Shown: positions 7,316-15,476 of the stretch, in pieces
Numbering within the stretch: position 1 is the first letter of the stretch
How the letters are laid out: each line of letters starts with the position of its first letter
NCBI GenBank assembly: GCA_035485275.1
Contig: DATHOE010000002.1
Span: 1 to 64,000 of the forward strand
DNA from: DAIDJD01 sp035485275
GTDB lineage: Bacteria > Oederibacteriota > JAJYGY01 > DAIDJD01
DNA: 64,000 nt
Direction of reading: 5' to 3'
Program-made: the position numbers and the translations under genes
Notes under the pieces: model-generated
Seen by the model: only the letters and a program-made list of their open reading frames with translations
Databases searched by the model: none
What the model was told of the DNA's origin: nothing

Positions 7316-7615
7316 ATGGCCGCGGCGAAGAAACGCAAGGCCGCCGCGCGGCCCGGCTCCGGGCGCTCGGCGATGCTCTCCCGCCCCCTGGAGCTCGATT
7401 TCCCGGCCCGCCTGGTCGGCAAGCCGGTGCTCTACGAGCTGGTGAAGCGCTTCGACCTGGTCCCCAACATCAAGCGGGCCAACATCACCCAGGCCTTCGG
7501 CTACATCCAGCTCGAGCTCAAGGGCAGCGTCGCGAACATGGAGGCCGCCATGTCCTACCTGAAGAAGGTGGGCGTGGGCGTGTCCCCGATAGAAAAGGAC
7601 GTGGTCGAAAGCTGA
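7316..7615 (+). CDS. NIL domain protein
   Basis: The 99-residue protein consists of a basic N-terminal stretch (AAAKKRKAAARP) and one NIL domain (residues about 20-95): LDFPARLVGKPVLYELV, then PNIKRANITQ and LELKGS. NIL domains occur at the C terminus of the methionine-transporter ATPase MetN, where they sense methionine, and in ferredoxin-like proteins implicated in homocysteine synthesis. A free-standing copy could bind methionine or a related amino acid to control its neighbours, or act as a sulfur-transfer subunit. The ATG follows the sulfur-carrier stop by one base. An internal start at 7373 would remove the basic tail. Confidence 0.8.
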   Translation: MAAAKKRKAAARPGSGRSAMLSRPLELDFPARLVGKPVLYELVKRFDLVPNIKRANITQAFGYIQLELKGSVANMEAAMSYLKKVGVGVSPIEKDVVES

Positions 7616-7638
7616 GTCGCGCATGGGGAGGCTTGGCC

Positions 7639-7938
7639 ATGGAGCAGGAGCCCGGGAAAAAGGCCGAAGGGGTGATGACCCTGAAGGTCGCAGCCACGAG
7701 CAATCCGGCCACGGTGGCCGGGGCCATCGCCAACAACGTCCGCGAAGGGCGCGCGGTTGAGCTGGTGGCCATGGGCCCCAACAGCGTCAACCAGTCCGTC
7801 AAGGCCCTGGCCATCGCCCAGGAATACCTGCGCGAGGATTTCATCGCGCTGGCCTGCCGGCCCGAATTCATGCACCTCACCATAGCCGGCCAGGAAAAGA
7901 GCGCCATCAAGCTGGTGGTCCTCACCAAGCCGGCCTGA
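7639..7938 (+). CDS. spoVS: SpoVS-family protein
   Basis: The 99-residue product carries the full SpoVS/Alba-like fold pattern: LKVAATSNPATVAGAIANNV, then AVELVAMGPNSVNQSVKALAIA, and a terminal IKLVVLTKP strand. In Bacillus SpoVS affects spore coat and septation timing, but homologues are common in non-sporulating bacteria and resemble the nucleic-acid-binding protein Alba. The ATG at 7639 has GGGGAGG at a good 7-base distance; an upstream TTG at 7633 is too close to that site. No sporulation genes are nearby, so a DNA/RNA-binding role is more likely than sporulation. Confidence 0.85.
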   Translation: MEQEPGKKAEGVMTLKVAATSNPATVAGAIANNVREGRAVELVAMGPNSVNQSVKALAIAQEYLREDFIALACRPEFMHLTIAGQEKSAIKLVVLTKPA

Positions 7939-7970
7939 AGCAAGCCCCCACACCCCCCACCCAAGCCCCC

Positions 7971-8492
7971 ATGATCCAGGCCTATCTCGGCAAATCGCCC
8001 CGCTCCACGGGCGCCGCGCGCGTCCATTCCACGGCCGTGCTCATCGGCGACGTGGTGCTGGGCGACGGCGTGAGCGTGTGGCCGCAGGCCGTGCTCCGGG
8101 GCGACTACAACTCCATCACCGTGGGCTCCGGCACCAACATCCAGGACGGCGCCGTGGTGCATAACGACCACGGGCATCCGGCCGTCATCGGCGCGGACTG
8201 CGTCATCGGGCACCGCGCGGTGGTGCACGGCTGCGTCATCGGCGACCGCTGCCTCATCGGCATCGGGGCCATCGTGCTCAACGGGGCCGTGGTCGGCGAC
8301 GAGTGCGTGATCGGAGCGGGGGCCCTGGTGCCCGAGGGCAAGACCATAGCCCCCCGCTCCCTGGTGCTGGGCGTGCCCGGCCGCGTCGTGCGCCCGGTGA
8401 GCGAAGAGGAACTGGAGCGGACCAAGGCCGGGGCGGAGCACTACCGCGGCTACGCCCAGCGCGAGCTGGACCTGATGCCGGAGGCGGGCTGA
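7971..8492 (+). CDS. Gamma-carbonic-anhydrase-like hexapeptide protein
   Basis: The 173-residue protein is made of left-handed beta-helix hexapeptide repeats (for example AVIGADCVIGHRAVVHGCVIGDRCLIGIG, given here as a run of [IV]G turns) with a C-terminal helix. Candidate zinc ligands are the histidines in HNDHGHP and GHRAVVHG, as in the YrdA/PaaY/gamma-CA group. It may hydrate CO2, or act as an acyltransferase-like or cofactor protein. Family members are often annotated without proven activity. The stop codon overlaps the holA start by one base (TGATG). Confidence 0.85.
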   Translation: MIQAYLGKSPRSTGAARVHSTAVLIGDVVLGDGVSVWPQAVLRGDYNSITVGSGTNIQDGAVVHNDHGHPAVIGADCVIGHRAVVHGCVIGDRCLIGIGAIVLNGAVVGDECVIGAGALVPEGKTIAPRSLVLGVPGRVVRPVSEEELERTKAGAEHYRGYAQRELDLMPEAG

Positions 8493-9868
8493 TGCCGGGC
8501 CAAGCCGACCTTGAGGCCTGCCTGGCCGAGGCCCGCGCCGGCTCGCTGAGGCCGCTGGTGCTCATCTACGGCGACCAGGAATACCTGGTGCGCCAGGCCT
8601 ACGACCGCATCCTGCAGGCCCTGGTGCCGGAGGACGCGCGGGCCTTCAACCTGGAGCAGTTCGACGGCGCCCGCGCCGAGGTGCGCGTGGTGCTGGACAG
8701 CCTGGCCACGCCCTCCATGATGGGCGGCCCCAAGGCCGTGGGCGTCTACGACGCCCGCTACTTCCAGTCCAAGGCCGACTCCGGCGACCTGCTGGCCCGG
8801 GCCGCGGAGAAATGGAGGGCCGGCGAGGCCCTCCCGGCCCTGCGGCAGCTCGGGCGCGTGGTGGCCCTGGCCTCCTGGACCTGGGAGGAGGCCGCCCAGG
8901 CCGACGCGTCGCAGTGGGCCGAGGCCGCGGACCTGGACGAGGAAGGCGCGGCCGAGGCCATGCGCTGGGTCGGCGAGGCCGTGGCCCAGGCCCTGCGTTC
9001 GGGCCTGGAGCAGCCCTCCCAAGGCGACGAGGCCGACGCGCTCGAGGCCGGGCTCGCCCGCCTGCTGGAGCAGGGCGTCGCCGGCGCCAACCTGGTCTGC
9101 GCCTGCTCCGGCGCGGACCAGCGCAAGAAGCTCTTCAAGCTGTTCCACGAAAAAGGCCGGGTCCTGGACTTCAAGTCCAGCGAGCGCGGCGAGCAGGTGG
9201 TGCAGACGGGGCGGGCCTTTCTGGCGAACCTGCTGAAGCAGAAGGGCCTCACCATGAAGCCGCGGGTGGGCGAGCGCCTGGTGGTTTCCGCGGGCAAGGA
9301 CCTGGGGCTCCTGGAGCAGGAGCTGTCAAAGCTGGAGGCCTGGGTGTGGCCGCGCACCGAGGTCAACGAGGAGGACCTGGCCGTGGTCTGCCTGGCCCCG
9401 CCCGAGGAGAAGGTCTTCGCCATCCTCGACGCGCTGGCGGCCCGCAACCCCGTCCTGGCCTACCGCCAGGTCCGCCATTTCCTGGCCCAGGACAAGGACG
9501 CCCGCTACCAGATCTTCGGGCTGCTGTGCACCGAGGTGCGCAAACTGATCCTGATGCGGGCCCTCATCGACGAGGAACGGGTGCCGGCGAGGATCAACGA
9601 CGCCAACGCCTTCAAGGCCCAGGTCCACGAGACCCTCGGCCGCGAACTGCCGCCGGCCCTGGCCGCGGCCTGGCGCAGGACCAACGCCTGGGCCCAGTTC
9701 CAGGCGCTCAAGCGCGCCCGCGCCTTCGACGCCCGCCAATTGCGCGGACTGCTGGAATTCCTAGCGGAAAGCGACGTCCGGCTCAAGAGCGGCGGCGCGA
9801 CCCACGAGGCCGTGTTCGAGGAATTGATCATGCGTTTTTGCGGCGTGCGCGAGGAAGCCGCGCTTTGA
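8492..9868 (+). CDS. holA: DNA polymerase III delta subunit
   Basis: The 458-residue protein fits the clamp-loader delta subunit that opens the beta sliding clamp. The N-terminal LRPLVLIYGDQEYLVRQAYDRI segment and the later region (KGLTMKPRVGERLV, LEQELSKLEAW, then a helical collar domain with YRQVRHFL and YQIFGLLCTEVRKLIL) are characteristic of HolA. A family member is usually 330-350 residues. The extra ~100 residues lie in an acidic, Ala/Glu-rich insert at about residues 100-195. The ATG is translationally coupled to the preceding gene. Confidence 0.85.
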   Translation: MPGQADLEACLAEARAGSLRPLVLIYGDQEYLVRQAYDRILQALVPEDARAFNLEQFDGARAEVRVVLDSLATPSMMGGPKAVGVYDARYFQSKADSGDLLARAAEKWRAGEALPALRQLGRVVALASWTWEEAAQADASQWAEAADLDEEGAAEAMRWVGEAVAQALRSGLEQPSQGDEADALEAGLARLLEQGVAGANLVCACSGADQRKKLFKLFHEKGRVLDFKSSERGEQVVQTGRAFLANLLKQKGLTMKPRVGERLVVSAGKDLGLLEQELSKLEAWVWPRTEVNEEDLAVVCLAPPEEKVFAILDALAARNPVLAYRQVRHFLAQDKDARYQIFGLLCTEVRKLILMRALIDEERVPARINDANAFKAQVHETLGRELPPALAAAWRRTNAWAQFQALKRARAFDARQLRGLLEFLAESDVRLKSGGATHEAVFEELIMRFCGVREEAAL

Positions 9869-10818
9869 CCTCCGCCATCCGTGCCGCGGCCTGCGCCGCG
9901 CTTCTCGCAGCCCTTTTTCCCGCCTTCAGCGCGGGCGCCCCGGCGCTTCCCGCCCCGGCGCCGGCCTCCCTGTCCTCGTCGGGGGGCATGGCCGGCGCGG
10001 ACGCCCTGCTCGCGGCGGGCCAGGACGCGGAAGCGGCCAGGGCCTACGGGGCCCTGGGCGCCCAGAGCGGCGCCAAGCGCGAAGGCTGGCGCCAGAACAA
10101 CTGGGGCCTGGCCCTGCTGCGCCTGGGCAAGCCGGCGGCCTCGGTGGACCACTTCCAGACCGCGGTGGACGTCGACCCCTCCAACTTCATCGCGCGCGCC
10201 AACCTGGGGGCAGCCTGGGAGCGGGTGGGCGACCTGACCAAGGCCGTGGACGTCTACCGGCGCGCCCTGGAGCTGGTCCGCTCCGGCAACCGCGCCCTCG
10301 CCCGCGGCCGCAGCCAGCCGGACGCGGACGAGGAGGCGCACGAGAACCTGGCCGCGCCCGCGCCCCAAAACGCCGTTCCGCGCCTGCTGGAGAAGGACTG
10401 CCCCCTGTCCGGCGACGCGCTCAAGTCCGCCCTGGCCAGGGCCAACGCGCTCCTGGACAAGGGACTCTACGCGCAGGCCGGCGCGGCCTACGCCGCCCTG
10501 GGCAGGACCGCCCCGCCGGAGCGCGAAAGCTGGCGCCTGAACAACTGGGCCCTGTGCTACCTGCGCCTGTCCGACCCCTCCTCCGCGCGCGAACGCCTGG
10601 AGCGCGCGGTGCAGGCCTTTCCGGCCAACCGCGTGGCCTGGAACAACCTGGCCATGGCCTACGAGCAGCTGGGCCAGACCGACCTGGCCGAGATGGCACT
10701 GGCCCGGGGAAGCGGGGGGCGCCGCGCCTTCGGCTCCGACCCCCAGCGCCTGGAGCTCGTGCGCCTGAAGCTCGCCTTCGCCGCGGAGCGCAAACGCTGG
10801 GAAAGCCTGCGCCGATGA
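9865..10818 (+). CDS. Secreted TPR-repeat protein
   Basis: The 317-residue protein starts at a TTG overlapping the holA stop by four bases. It opens with a signal peptide (TSAIRAAACAALLAALFPAFSAGA). Two matching halves follow, each with TPR-like helices: WRQNNWGLALLRLGKPAASVDHF with DPSNFIARANLGAAWERVGD in the first, and WRLNNWALCYLRLSDPSSA with PANRVAWNNLAMAYEQLGQ in the second. This looks like an internal duplication. It probably acts as a protein-interaction scaffold in the periplasm. It is followed without gap by the VanW gene, so the two may work together on the envelope. Confidence 0.75.
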   Translation: MTSAIRAAACAALLAALFPAFSAGAPALPAPAPASLSSSGGMAGADALLAAGQDAEAARAYGALGAQSGAKREGWRQNNWGLALLRLGKPAASVDHFQTAVDVDPSNFIARANLGAAWERVGDLTKAVDVYRRALELVRSGNRALARGRSQPDADEEAHENLAAPAPQNAVPRLLEKDCPLSGDALKSALARANALLDKGLYAQAGAAYAALGRTAPPERESWRLNNWALCYLRLSDPSSARERLERAVQAFPANRVAWNNLAMAYEQLGQTDLAEMALARGSGGRRAFGSDPQRLELVRLKLAFAAERKRWESLRR

Positions 10819-11591
10819 GGGCCCTTGGATTGCTCCTGGGCCTGCTGGCCATAGGCATGGGGCCGGCTTGCGCGGCGCCGGCCGAGGAGCTGTCCCGCTT
10901 CACCTGCGAGCGTCCGCGGCCCTGGGAGGCCGGCGCCCTGCGCAACGTGTCCGTGGCGGCCTCCCTGGTGGACAAGATCGTGCTGGAGCCGGGCGCGGTG
11001 TTCTCCTTCAACCAGACCATGCTGGCCGGGGACGGGCGCTTCGCCGCGGGCACCAGCTTTCTGGGCGGCCGGGAGGTCAAGTCCGTGGGCGGCGGCATCT
11101 GCCAGGTGAGCTCGGGGCTCTACAACGCCGCCCTGCTGGCGGGCCTGGACGTGGTGGAGCGCTCCAGCCATAGCCTCTACGACCCGCGCGAGGCCTATGT
11201 CGTGCCGGGCCGGGACGCCATGGTGTCCCGCGGGGGGCACAGCGATTTCCGTTTCAGGAATTCCACGGCCGCGGACCTGACCATCGAGGCGCGGGCCCGG
11301 GGCGGGCGCCTGACCGTGGCGCTGATGGGGACCCAGCACCGGCCGCGCCGGCGCTGGGTAGAGGCCACGGTCCTGCACCGCTATCCGTCCCGCGTGGTCG
11401 AGGTCCCCGACCCCAGCCTGCCTTGGGGGGCCTGCCGCCAGATGAACCGCGGCTTCGACGGCATCAGCGCCTCCAGCCGCCTGTGCTGGGTCGAATCCGA
11501 CGGCATCACGCGCTGCGCGGAACTGGGCGTGGACCATTACGAGCGCGTGGACGAAGTGTGGCGCGTGGGCGCGCCGGAAGGGAAGCCATGA
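10815..11591 (+). CDS. VanW family protein, secreted
   Basis: The 258-residue product has a signal peptide (residues 1-20, ending ..CAAPA) and a complete VanW domain: VSVAASLVDKIVLEPGAVFSFN, then VGGGICQVSSGLYNAALLAGL, ERSSHS and the FRFRNST strand. VanW was first seen in vancomycin-resistance clusters of Gram-positives; the family is broad and its biochemical role is unknown, probably at the cell wall. This copy lacks the peptidoglycan-binding repeats often found upstream. It has four cysteines in the C-terminal part that could form disulfides. Start overlaps the TPR gene stop (ATGA). Confidence 0.85.
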   Translation: MRALGLLLGLLAIGMGPACAAPAEELSRFTCERPRPWEAGALRNVSVAASLVDKIVLEPGAVFSFNQTMLAGDGRFAAGTSFLGGREVKSVGGGICQVSSGLYNAALLAGLDVVERSSHSLYDPREAYVVPGRDAMVSRGGHSDFRFRNSTAADLTIEARARGGRLTVALMGTQHRPRRRWVEATVLHRYPSRVVEVPDPSLPWGACRQMNRGFDGISASSRLCWVESDGITRCAELGVDHYERVDEVWRVGAPEGKP

Positions 11592-12136
11592 AGGCCAGAC
11601 CGCTGATCATCGCGCTGTCCCTCTGCGCCGGGCTGCTGATCAGCCTGAGCTTCCGCTACCAGGTGACGCACCTGCGCCAGGAGCAGCGCCGCACGGTGTG
11701 GCTGGCCTATGTGCGCGGCCCCTTGAAGCTGTATGTGCAGGGCAGCCGAGACGGCGCGCTTCTGCTGAAACCCAGGCGCCTCAGCGCCAAGCAGAAGAAC
11801 CGGCTGGGGGACGCCGTGGAGGCGATAGACCAGTCCTGGACCGAGGTCTCCGCGCAGCAGCAGGATTTCCAGGCCGACACGGCCTTCGGCGACCTGGACC
11901 AGGCCGTGCTCTGGCACACCACCGCCAGCCAACTGGCCGACACCTGGCCGAAGCTGGATCGCAGCGACCTGAGCGAGATGTCCATGGCGCGCCAGGCCCA
12001 GCGGGGGATCCAGCGCAATTTGGCCATCCGGGTTTCCCAGGAATGGGCCGTGATGCAGCAGGAATTGGCCTGGTCCCCGGCGGAACTGGCGGAATCCCAG
12101 GCCGCGGTGGACGCTTTGATGAAGCCCCTGCCTTAA
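11588..12136 (+). CDS. Small membrane-anchored protein of unknown function
   Basis: The 182-residue protein has one N-terminal hydrophobic segment (LIIALSLCAGLLISLSF) and a hydrophilic, mostly helical remainder rich in Q, D and W. Its N-terminal basic pair and lack of a cleavage site suggest a signal anchor with the bulk outside the cytoplasm. No known family is recognised. Its ATG overlaps the VanW stop, so it belongs to the holA-TPR-VanW run and probably serves the envelope. No terminator is evident after it. Confidence 0.6.
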   Translation: MKARPLIIALSLCAGLLISLSFRYQVTHLRQEQRRTVWLAYVRGPLKLYVQGSRDGALLLKPRRLSAKQKNRLGDAVEAIDQSWTEVSAQQQDFQADTAFGDLDQAVLWHTTASQLADTWPKLDRSDLSEMSMARQAQRGIQRNLAIRVSQEWAVMQQELAWSPAELAESQAAVDALMKPLP

Positions 12137-12191
12137 GCGAAATCTGACCGATTAATTAAGGAAAACGATTGTCTTTAAAGGCCCCCTACGC

Positions 12192-12221
12192 TTGACTCTG
12201 GCTTTGAAAGAGTGTTATTTT
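12192..12221 (+). promoter_or_regulatory. Promoter for the PorV-like gene
   Basis: TTGACT (12192-12197), an 18-base spacer and TATTTT (12216-12221), with TG one base upstream of the -10 (extended -10 form), precede the gene by about 45 bases. Confidence 0.6.
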
Positions 12222-12265
12222 CCATCATGGAAGTCCATTCCAGCCATTAAAACGCAGAGGATGCC

Positions 12266-13300
12266 ATTAAACTTCGCCGGATCCATTTTTTTTGGCTTTT
12301 GATGGCCTTGGCAGGCCCGGCCCGGGCCGTGGAATACGCCAATTCCGTCCTGGATTTGGGCGTGGGCGCCCGGGCCTTGGGCATGGGCGGGGCCTTTGTG
12401 GGGCTTGCGGACGACTCCACCTCCACCTATTGGAATCCGGCCGGACTGACGGGCATCAAGAATTTTGAAGTGAACGCGGCGGAACAGGGGCAGCAGACCG
12501 CGGCCCTGGATCTGGGCACCAACGACGTCGGCAGCGACTACATCTTCCTTTCCGGCGGCTGGACCCTGCCCCAGGTCGGCAGTTTCGGCCTGTCCCTGAC
12601 GCGTTTCGCGGTGAACGGCATCCCCCAGATCCCCAACCAAAACACCTGCGGGACCTGCCCTCCGCCCGACCAGAAAGGCACCTTCGGCACTTCGGACACG
12701 GGCGTATTCCTGAGCTATGCCCGTTCCGTGGCCCCGGCCCTGGACATGGGGGTCACGGTCAAGACGCTCTTCGGGGGCACGAACGGGCTGCAGGCGGACC
12801 CCACCAACAACATCAGCGGCAACGCGGACTACTACTACCTGGGCCTGGACCTCGGCTTCAAGCTGAAGTTCGGCGCCCTCAGCCCCGCGCTGGAGGGCCT
12901 GTCCCTGGGCCTCAACCTGCAGGACCTGCTCAACACCGGGGTCAAGTGGAGCAACACCCCCACCAGCCCGGACGAAAGCGTGACCGCGAACCCGAAAACG
13001 GGGCTGGCCTATACCCTGCCCTTCGCCTACCTGGAGGACGCCCACACCGTGGTGAACCTGGCCCTGGACGTGGACCCCACGGTGTACGCGCCCAGCACGC
13101 TCATCCACTACGGCGCCGAGGTCTGGTACAAGGACACCATCGCCATCCGCGGCGGCATGATGCAGTTCACGGACAGCCCGCAAAGCAGCGAACCCAGCCT
13201 GGGCGCCAGCTTCAAGTACGCCATTTTGCAGGTGGACTACGCCTACATCTATTATGAGCTCACGCCCATTGAGTACCTGGATTTGACCATACGCTGGTAG
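12266..13300 (+). CDS. PorV/PorQ-like (UPF0164) outer-membrane protein
   Basis: Starting at 12266 the product is 344 residues. The first 22 form a textbook signal peptide (KLRR, hydrophobic FFWLLMALAG, cleavage after ARA). The mature N terminus shows the family signature LGVGARALGMGGAFVGLADD with YWNPAGL, as in PorV/PorQ and FadL-like 14-strand barrels. Alternating strands continue to a C-terminal aromatic residue (IRW). The chosen start is an ATT codon: GAGG lies 5 bases before it, no ATG/GTG/TTG exists between the upstream stop (12248) and TTG 12299, and starting at 12299/12302 would delete the charged half of the signal peptide. A pilot role in surface display or transport is possible. Confidence 0.8.
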   Translation: MKLRRIHFFWLLMALAGPARAVEYANSVLDLGVGARALGMGGAFVGLADDSTSTYWNPAGLTGIKNFEVNAAEQGQQTAALDLGTNDVGSDYIFLSGGWTLPQVGSFGLSLTRFAVNGIPQIPNQNTCGTCPPPDQKGTFGTSDTGVFLSYARSVAPALDMGVTVKTLFGGTNGLQADPTNNISGNADYYYLGLDLGFKLKFGALSPALEGLSLGLNLQDLLNTGVKWSNTPTSPDESVTANPKTGLAYTLPFAYLEDAHTVVNLALDVDPTVYAPSTLIHYGAEVWYKDTIAIRGGMMQFTDSPQSSEPSLGASFKYAILQVDYAYIYYELTPIEYLDLTIRW

Positions 13301-13347
13301 GCGGCCGGAAAAAGGCCGCCTAAGGCGGCGAAAACCCTTTGTTTTTT
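13300..13347 (+). terminator. Terminator after the PorV-like gene
   Basis: GGCGGCC (13300-13306) and GGCCGCC (13314-13320) form a 7-bp stem, overlapping an alternative CCGCC-TAA-GGCGG stem. A T6 run lies about 20 bases further. The distance to the T-run weakens the call. Confidence 0.5.
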
Positions 13348-13359
13348 AGGTTTTTTTCG

Positions 13360-13388
13360 TTTAAACCCAGGCCCCTACGGCGTAATAT
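13360..13388 (+). promoter_or_regulatory. Possible promoter for the HELTH membrane protein
   Basis: TTTAAA (13360-13365), 17 bases, TAATAT (13383-13388). Each box matches consensus at four of six positions and lies in a short AT-rich stretch about 48 bases before the ATG. Confidence 0.4.
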
Positions 13389-13435
13389 TAGGTGCAAAGC
13401 CCCCTTGATTCCGACTTGTGAGGCAACCCGACAGC

Positions 13436-14086
13436 ATGGCCCTCCTCGGCCTCGCCCTTCGTTTTTTCGCATCCCTGGCATTGTGGCCGCTGGCGGGCAG
13501 CTTGGGCCTGGCGCTGGGCCGCTTGCTGGCGCATCTGCCCTGGACCCAGGGGGACCTGCCCTGGTTCGCGGGCGGATTCCTCGCCTATCTGGCCGTGCAG
13601 ATCTTCTTTTGGAAGCCCCTGTTCATCTACGTGATGGGCCATGAACTGACCCATGCGCTGGCCGCCGTGCTCCAGGGCGGCCAGGCCGACGACCTCCATG
13701 TCAGCACCAAGGGCGGCAAGGTGCGGGTGAACCGCAGCAACTTCATCGTGAACCTGGCCCCCTATTTTTTCCCCATCTACACGGCCCTGGCCTGCCTGGT
13801 GTGGGCCGTTGCTGCGGACCGCTTCCTGCCCTGGATCGCGGCCCTGATCGGCTTCACCCTGGCCTTCCATTTCGCCCTGACCCTTTTCTCCCTGAAACAG
13901 CACCAGAGCGACATAGCCGAAGTGGGGTGGTTTTTCGCCATCCCGTTGATCCTGGCCTTGAACCTGGTCATCTGCGTGCTGGTCCTGCGCCTTGTGGCGC
14001 CCGGGCCGGTGTCGTTGAGGGCCTATTTCCTGGATTCGTGGGACACCCTGAGCGCCGGAGCGCGCTGGGTGCGCCTGCGCGTCTAA
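13436..14086 (+). CDS. Multi-pass membrane protein with an HExxH motif (M50-like)
   Basis: The 216-residue protein has about five or six hydrophobic segments. MGHELTHALAA in the second or third supplies an HExxH zinc motif like those of intramembrane M50 proteases. I cannot find the second M50 signature (NxxPxxxLDG), so it may be an M50-like protein with a different third ligand, a lipid-modifying membrane enzyme, or an inactive relative. ATG 13436 was chosen over GTG 13418 because the latter leaves no room for a ribosome site. It stands 13 bases before phoH. Confidence 0.55.
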   Translation: MALLGLALRFFASLALWPLAGSLGLALGRLLAHLPWTQGDLPWFAGGFLAYLAVQIFFWKPLFIYVMGHELTHALAAVLQGGQADDLHVSTKGGKVRVNRSNFIVNLAPYFFPIYTALACLVWAVAADRFLPWIAALIGFTLAFHFALTLFSLKQHQSDIAEVGWFFAIPLILALNLVICVLVLRLVAPGPVSLRAYFLDSWDTLSAGARWVRLRV

Positions 14087-14099
14087 ACCGAAGAGGACC

Positions 14100-15416
14100 A
14101 TGCCGAACAAAACTTTCGTCCTGGATACGAACGTGCTGGTGCACAACCCCAGCGCCCTGTTCCTGTTCGACGACAACAAGGTGATCATCCCCCTGGTCGT
14201 GATCGAGGAGCTGGACAACCTCAAGAAATACCTCGATGAACGCGGCCGCAACGCCCGCGCGGTGTCCCGCTACCTGGACGAGCTGCGCGACCAGGGCGAC
14301 CTGGTGAAGGGCGTGCCCCTGCCCAAGGGCGGCCTGGTGCGCGTCGAGCTCAACATGAACGGCCCCCTGCCGCCGGCCCTGGACTCCGACAAGGTCGACA
14401 ACAGCATCCTGCGCACGGCCCTGATGCTCAGCAAGCAGGGCGAGGACGTGCGCTTCATCAGCAAGGACATCAACGCCCGCATCAAGGCCGGGGCCTTGGG
14501 GCTCTTGGCCGAGGATTTCGAGAACGCCAAGGTCGACATCGGCAGCCTCTACCGCGGCTGGGCTGAACTGAGCGTGGGCAAGGACCTCATCGACGCCCTC
14601 TACCGCGACAAGATGCTGCCGGACGCGCGGGCGCTGGGCGCCGGGCCCTTCTACCCCAACCAGTTCCTGCTCCTGCGCAGCGTCGAGAACCCGAACCACA
14701 GCGCCGTCGCGCGCCTGGACAAGGACCTGGCGGCCCGCCCCATGGTCTGGGGCGAGAAGGACGCCTGGGGCATACGCGCGCTCAACGTCGAACAGAAATT
14801 CGCCATGGACCTCCTGCTGGACGACGCGGTAGAGCTGGTCACCCTGGTCGGCACGGCCGGCACGGGCAAGACCCTGCTGGCCATGGCCGCCGGCCTGCAG
14901 AGGGTGGTGGAGGACAAGAAGTACAAGAAGGTCCTCATCTCCCGGCCCGTCGTCCCGCTGGGCAAGGACATCGGCTACCTGCCCGGCACCAAGGACGAGA
15001 AGCTGCGGCACTGGATGCAGCCCATCTTCGACAACCTGGAGTTCCTCACCAGCCAGGGCAACGACGAGGAGGACGCCGGCAGCCACGTGGACTACCTCGT
15101 GGAGACCAACAAGCTGGAGCTGGAGGCCGTCACCTACATCCGCGGGCGCAGCCTGCCGAAGCAGTGGGTGGTGGTGGACGAGGCCCAGAACCTGACGCCC
15201 CACGAGGTCAAGACCATCGTCAGCCGCGCCGGCGAGGGCACCAAGGTCGTGCTGACCGGGGACCCCTACCAGATCGACAACCCCTACCTCGACGCCGAGT
15301 CCAACGGGCTGGCCTACCTGGTGGAGAAGTTCAAGGGCCAGCCCTGCTTCGGGCACGTTACGCTGTCGCGCACGGAGCGCTCCCAACTGGCGGCCTTGGC
15401 GGCGCAACTGCTCTAA
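14100..15416 (+). CDS. PIN-PhoH fusion protein (YlaK/PhoH2-type)
   Basis: The 438-residue protein joins an N-terminal PIN ribonuclease domain (residues about 1-150, acidic residues in FVLDTNVLVHNP and VVIEELD) to a C-terminal PhoH ATPase domain. The Walker A motif GTAGTGKT is near residue 250 and Walker B is VVVDEAQNL. The family (PhoH2) is described as an RNA helicase/nuclease coupled to ATP hydrolysis. The protein is complete and of typical length. Neighbours on both sides are envelope genes, with no vapB-like antitoxin, so it is a stand-alone RNA-processing enzyme rather than a toxin module. Confidence 0.9.
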   Translation: MPNKTFVLDTNVLVHNPSALFLFDDNKVIIPLVVIEELDNLKKYLDERGRNARAVSRYLDELRDQGDLVKGVPLPKGGLVRVELNMNGPLPPALDSDKVDNSILRTALMLSKQGEDVRFISKDINARIKAGALGLLAEDFENAKVDIGSLYRGWAELSVGKDLIDALYRDKMLPDARALGAGPFYPNQFLLLRSVENPNHSAVARLDKDLAARPMVWGEKDAWGIRALNVEQKFAMDLLLDDAVELVTLVGTAGTGKTLLAMAAGLQRVVEDKKYKKVLISRPVVPLGKDIGYLPGTKDEKLRHWMQPIFDNLEFLTSQGNDEEDAGSHVDYLVETNKLELEAVTYIRGRSLPKQWVVVDEAQNLTPHEVKTIVSRAGEGTKVVLTGDPYQIDNPYLDAESNGLAYLVEKFKGQPCFGHVTLSRTERSQLAALAAQLL

Positions 15417-15476
15417 GCCGGATCCCGGCGCAGGCCGGCTGGAAGGCTGGCTTCTTTTCCCCCGCCGGACATGGGT

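Noticed and set aside
12150..12160. TTAATTAA palindrome after the anchored-protein gene
   Set aside because: It is a short AT palindrome without loop or T-run; it does not look like a terminator or operator.
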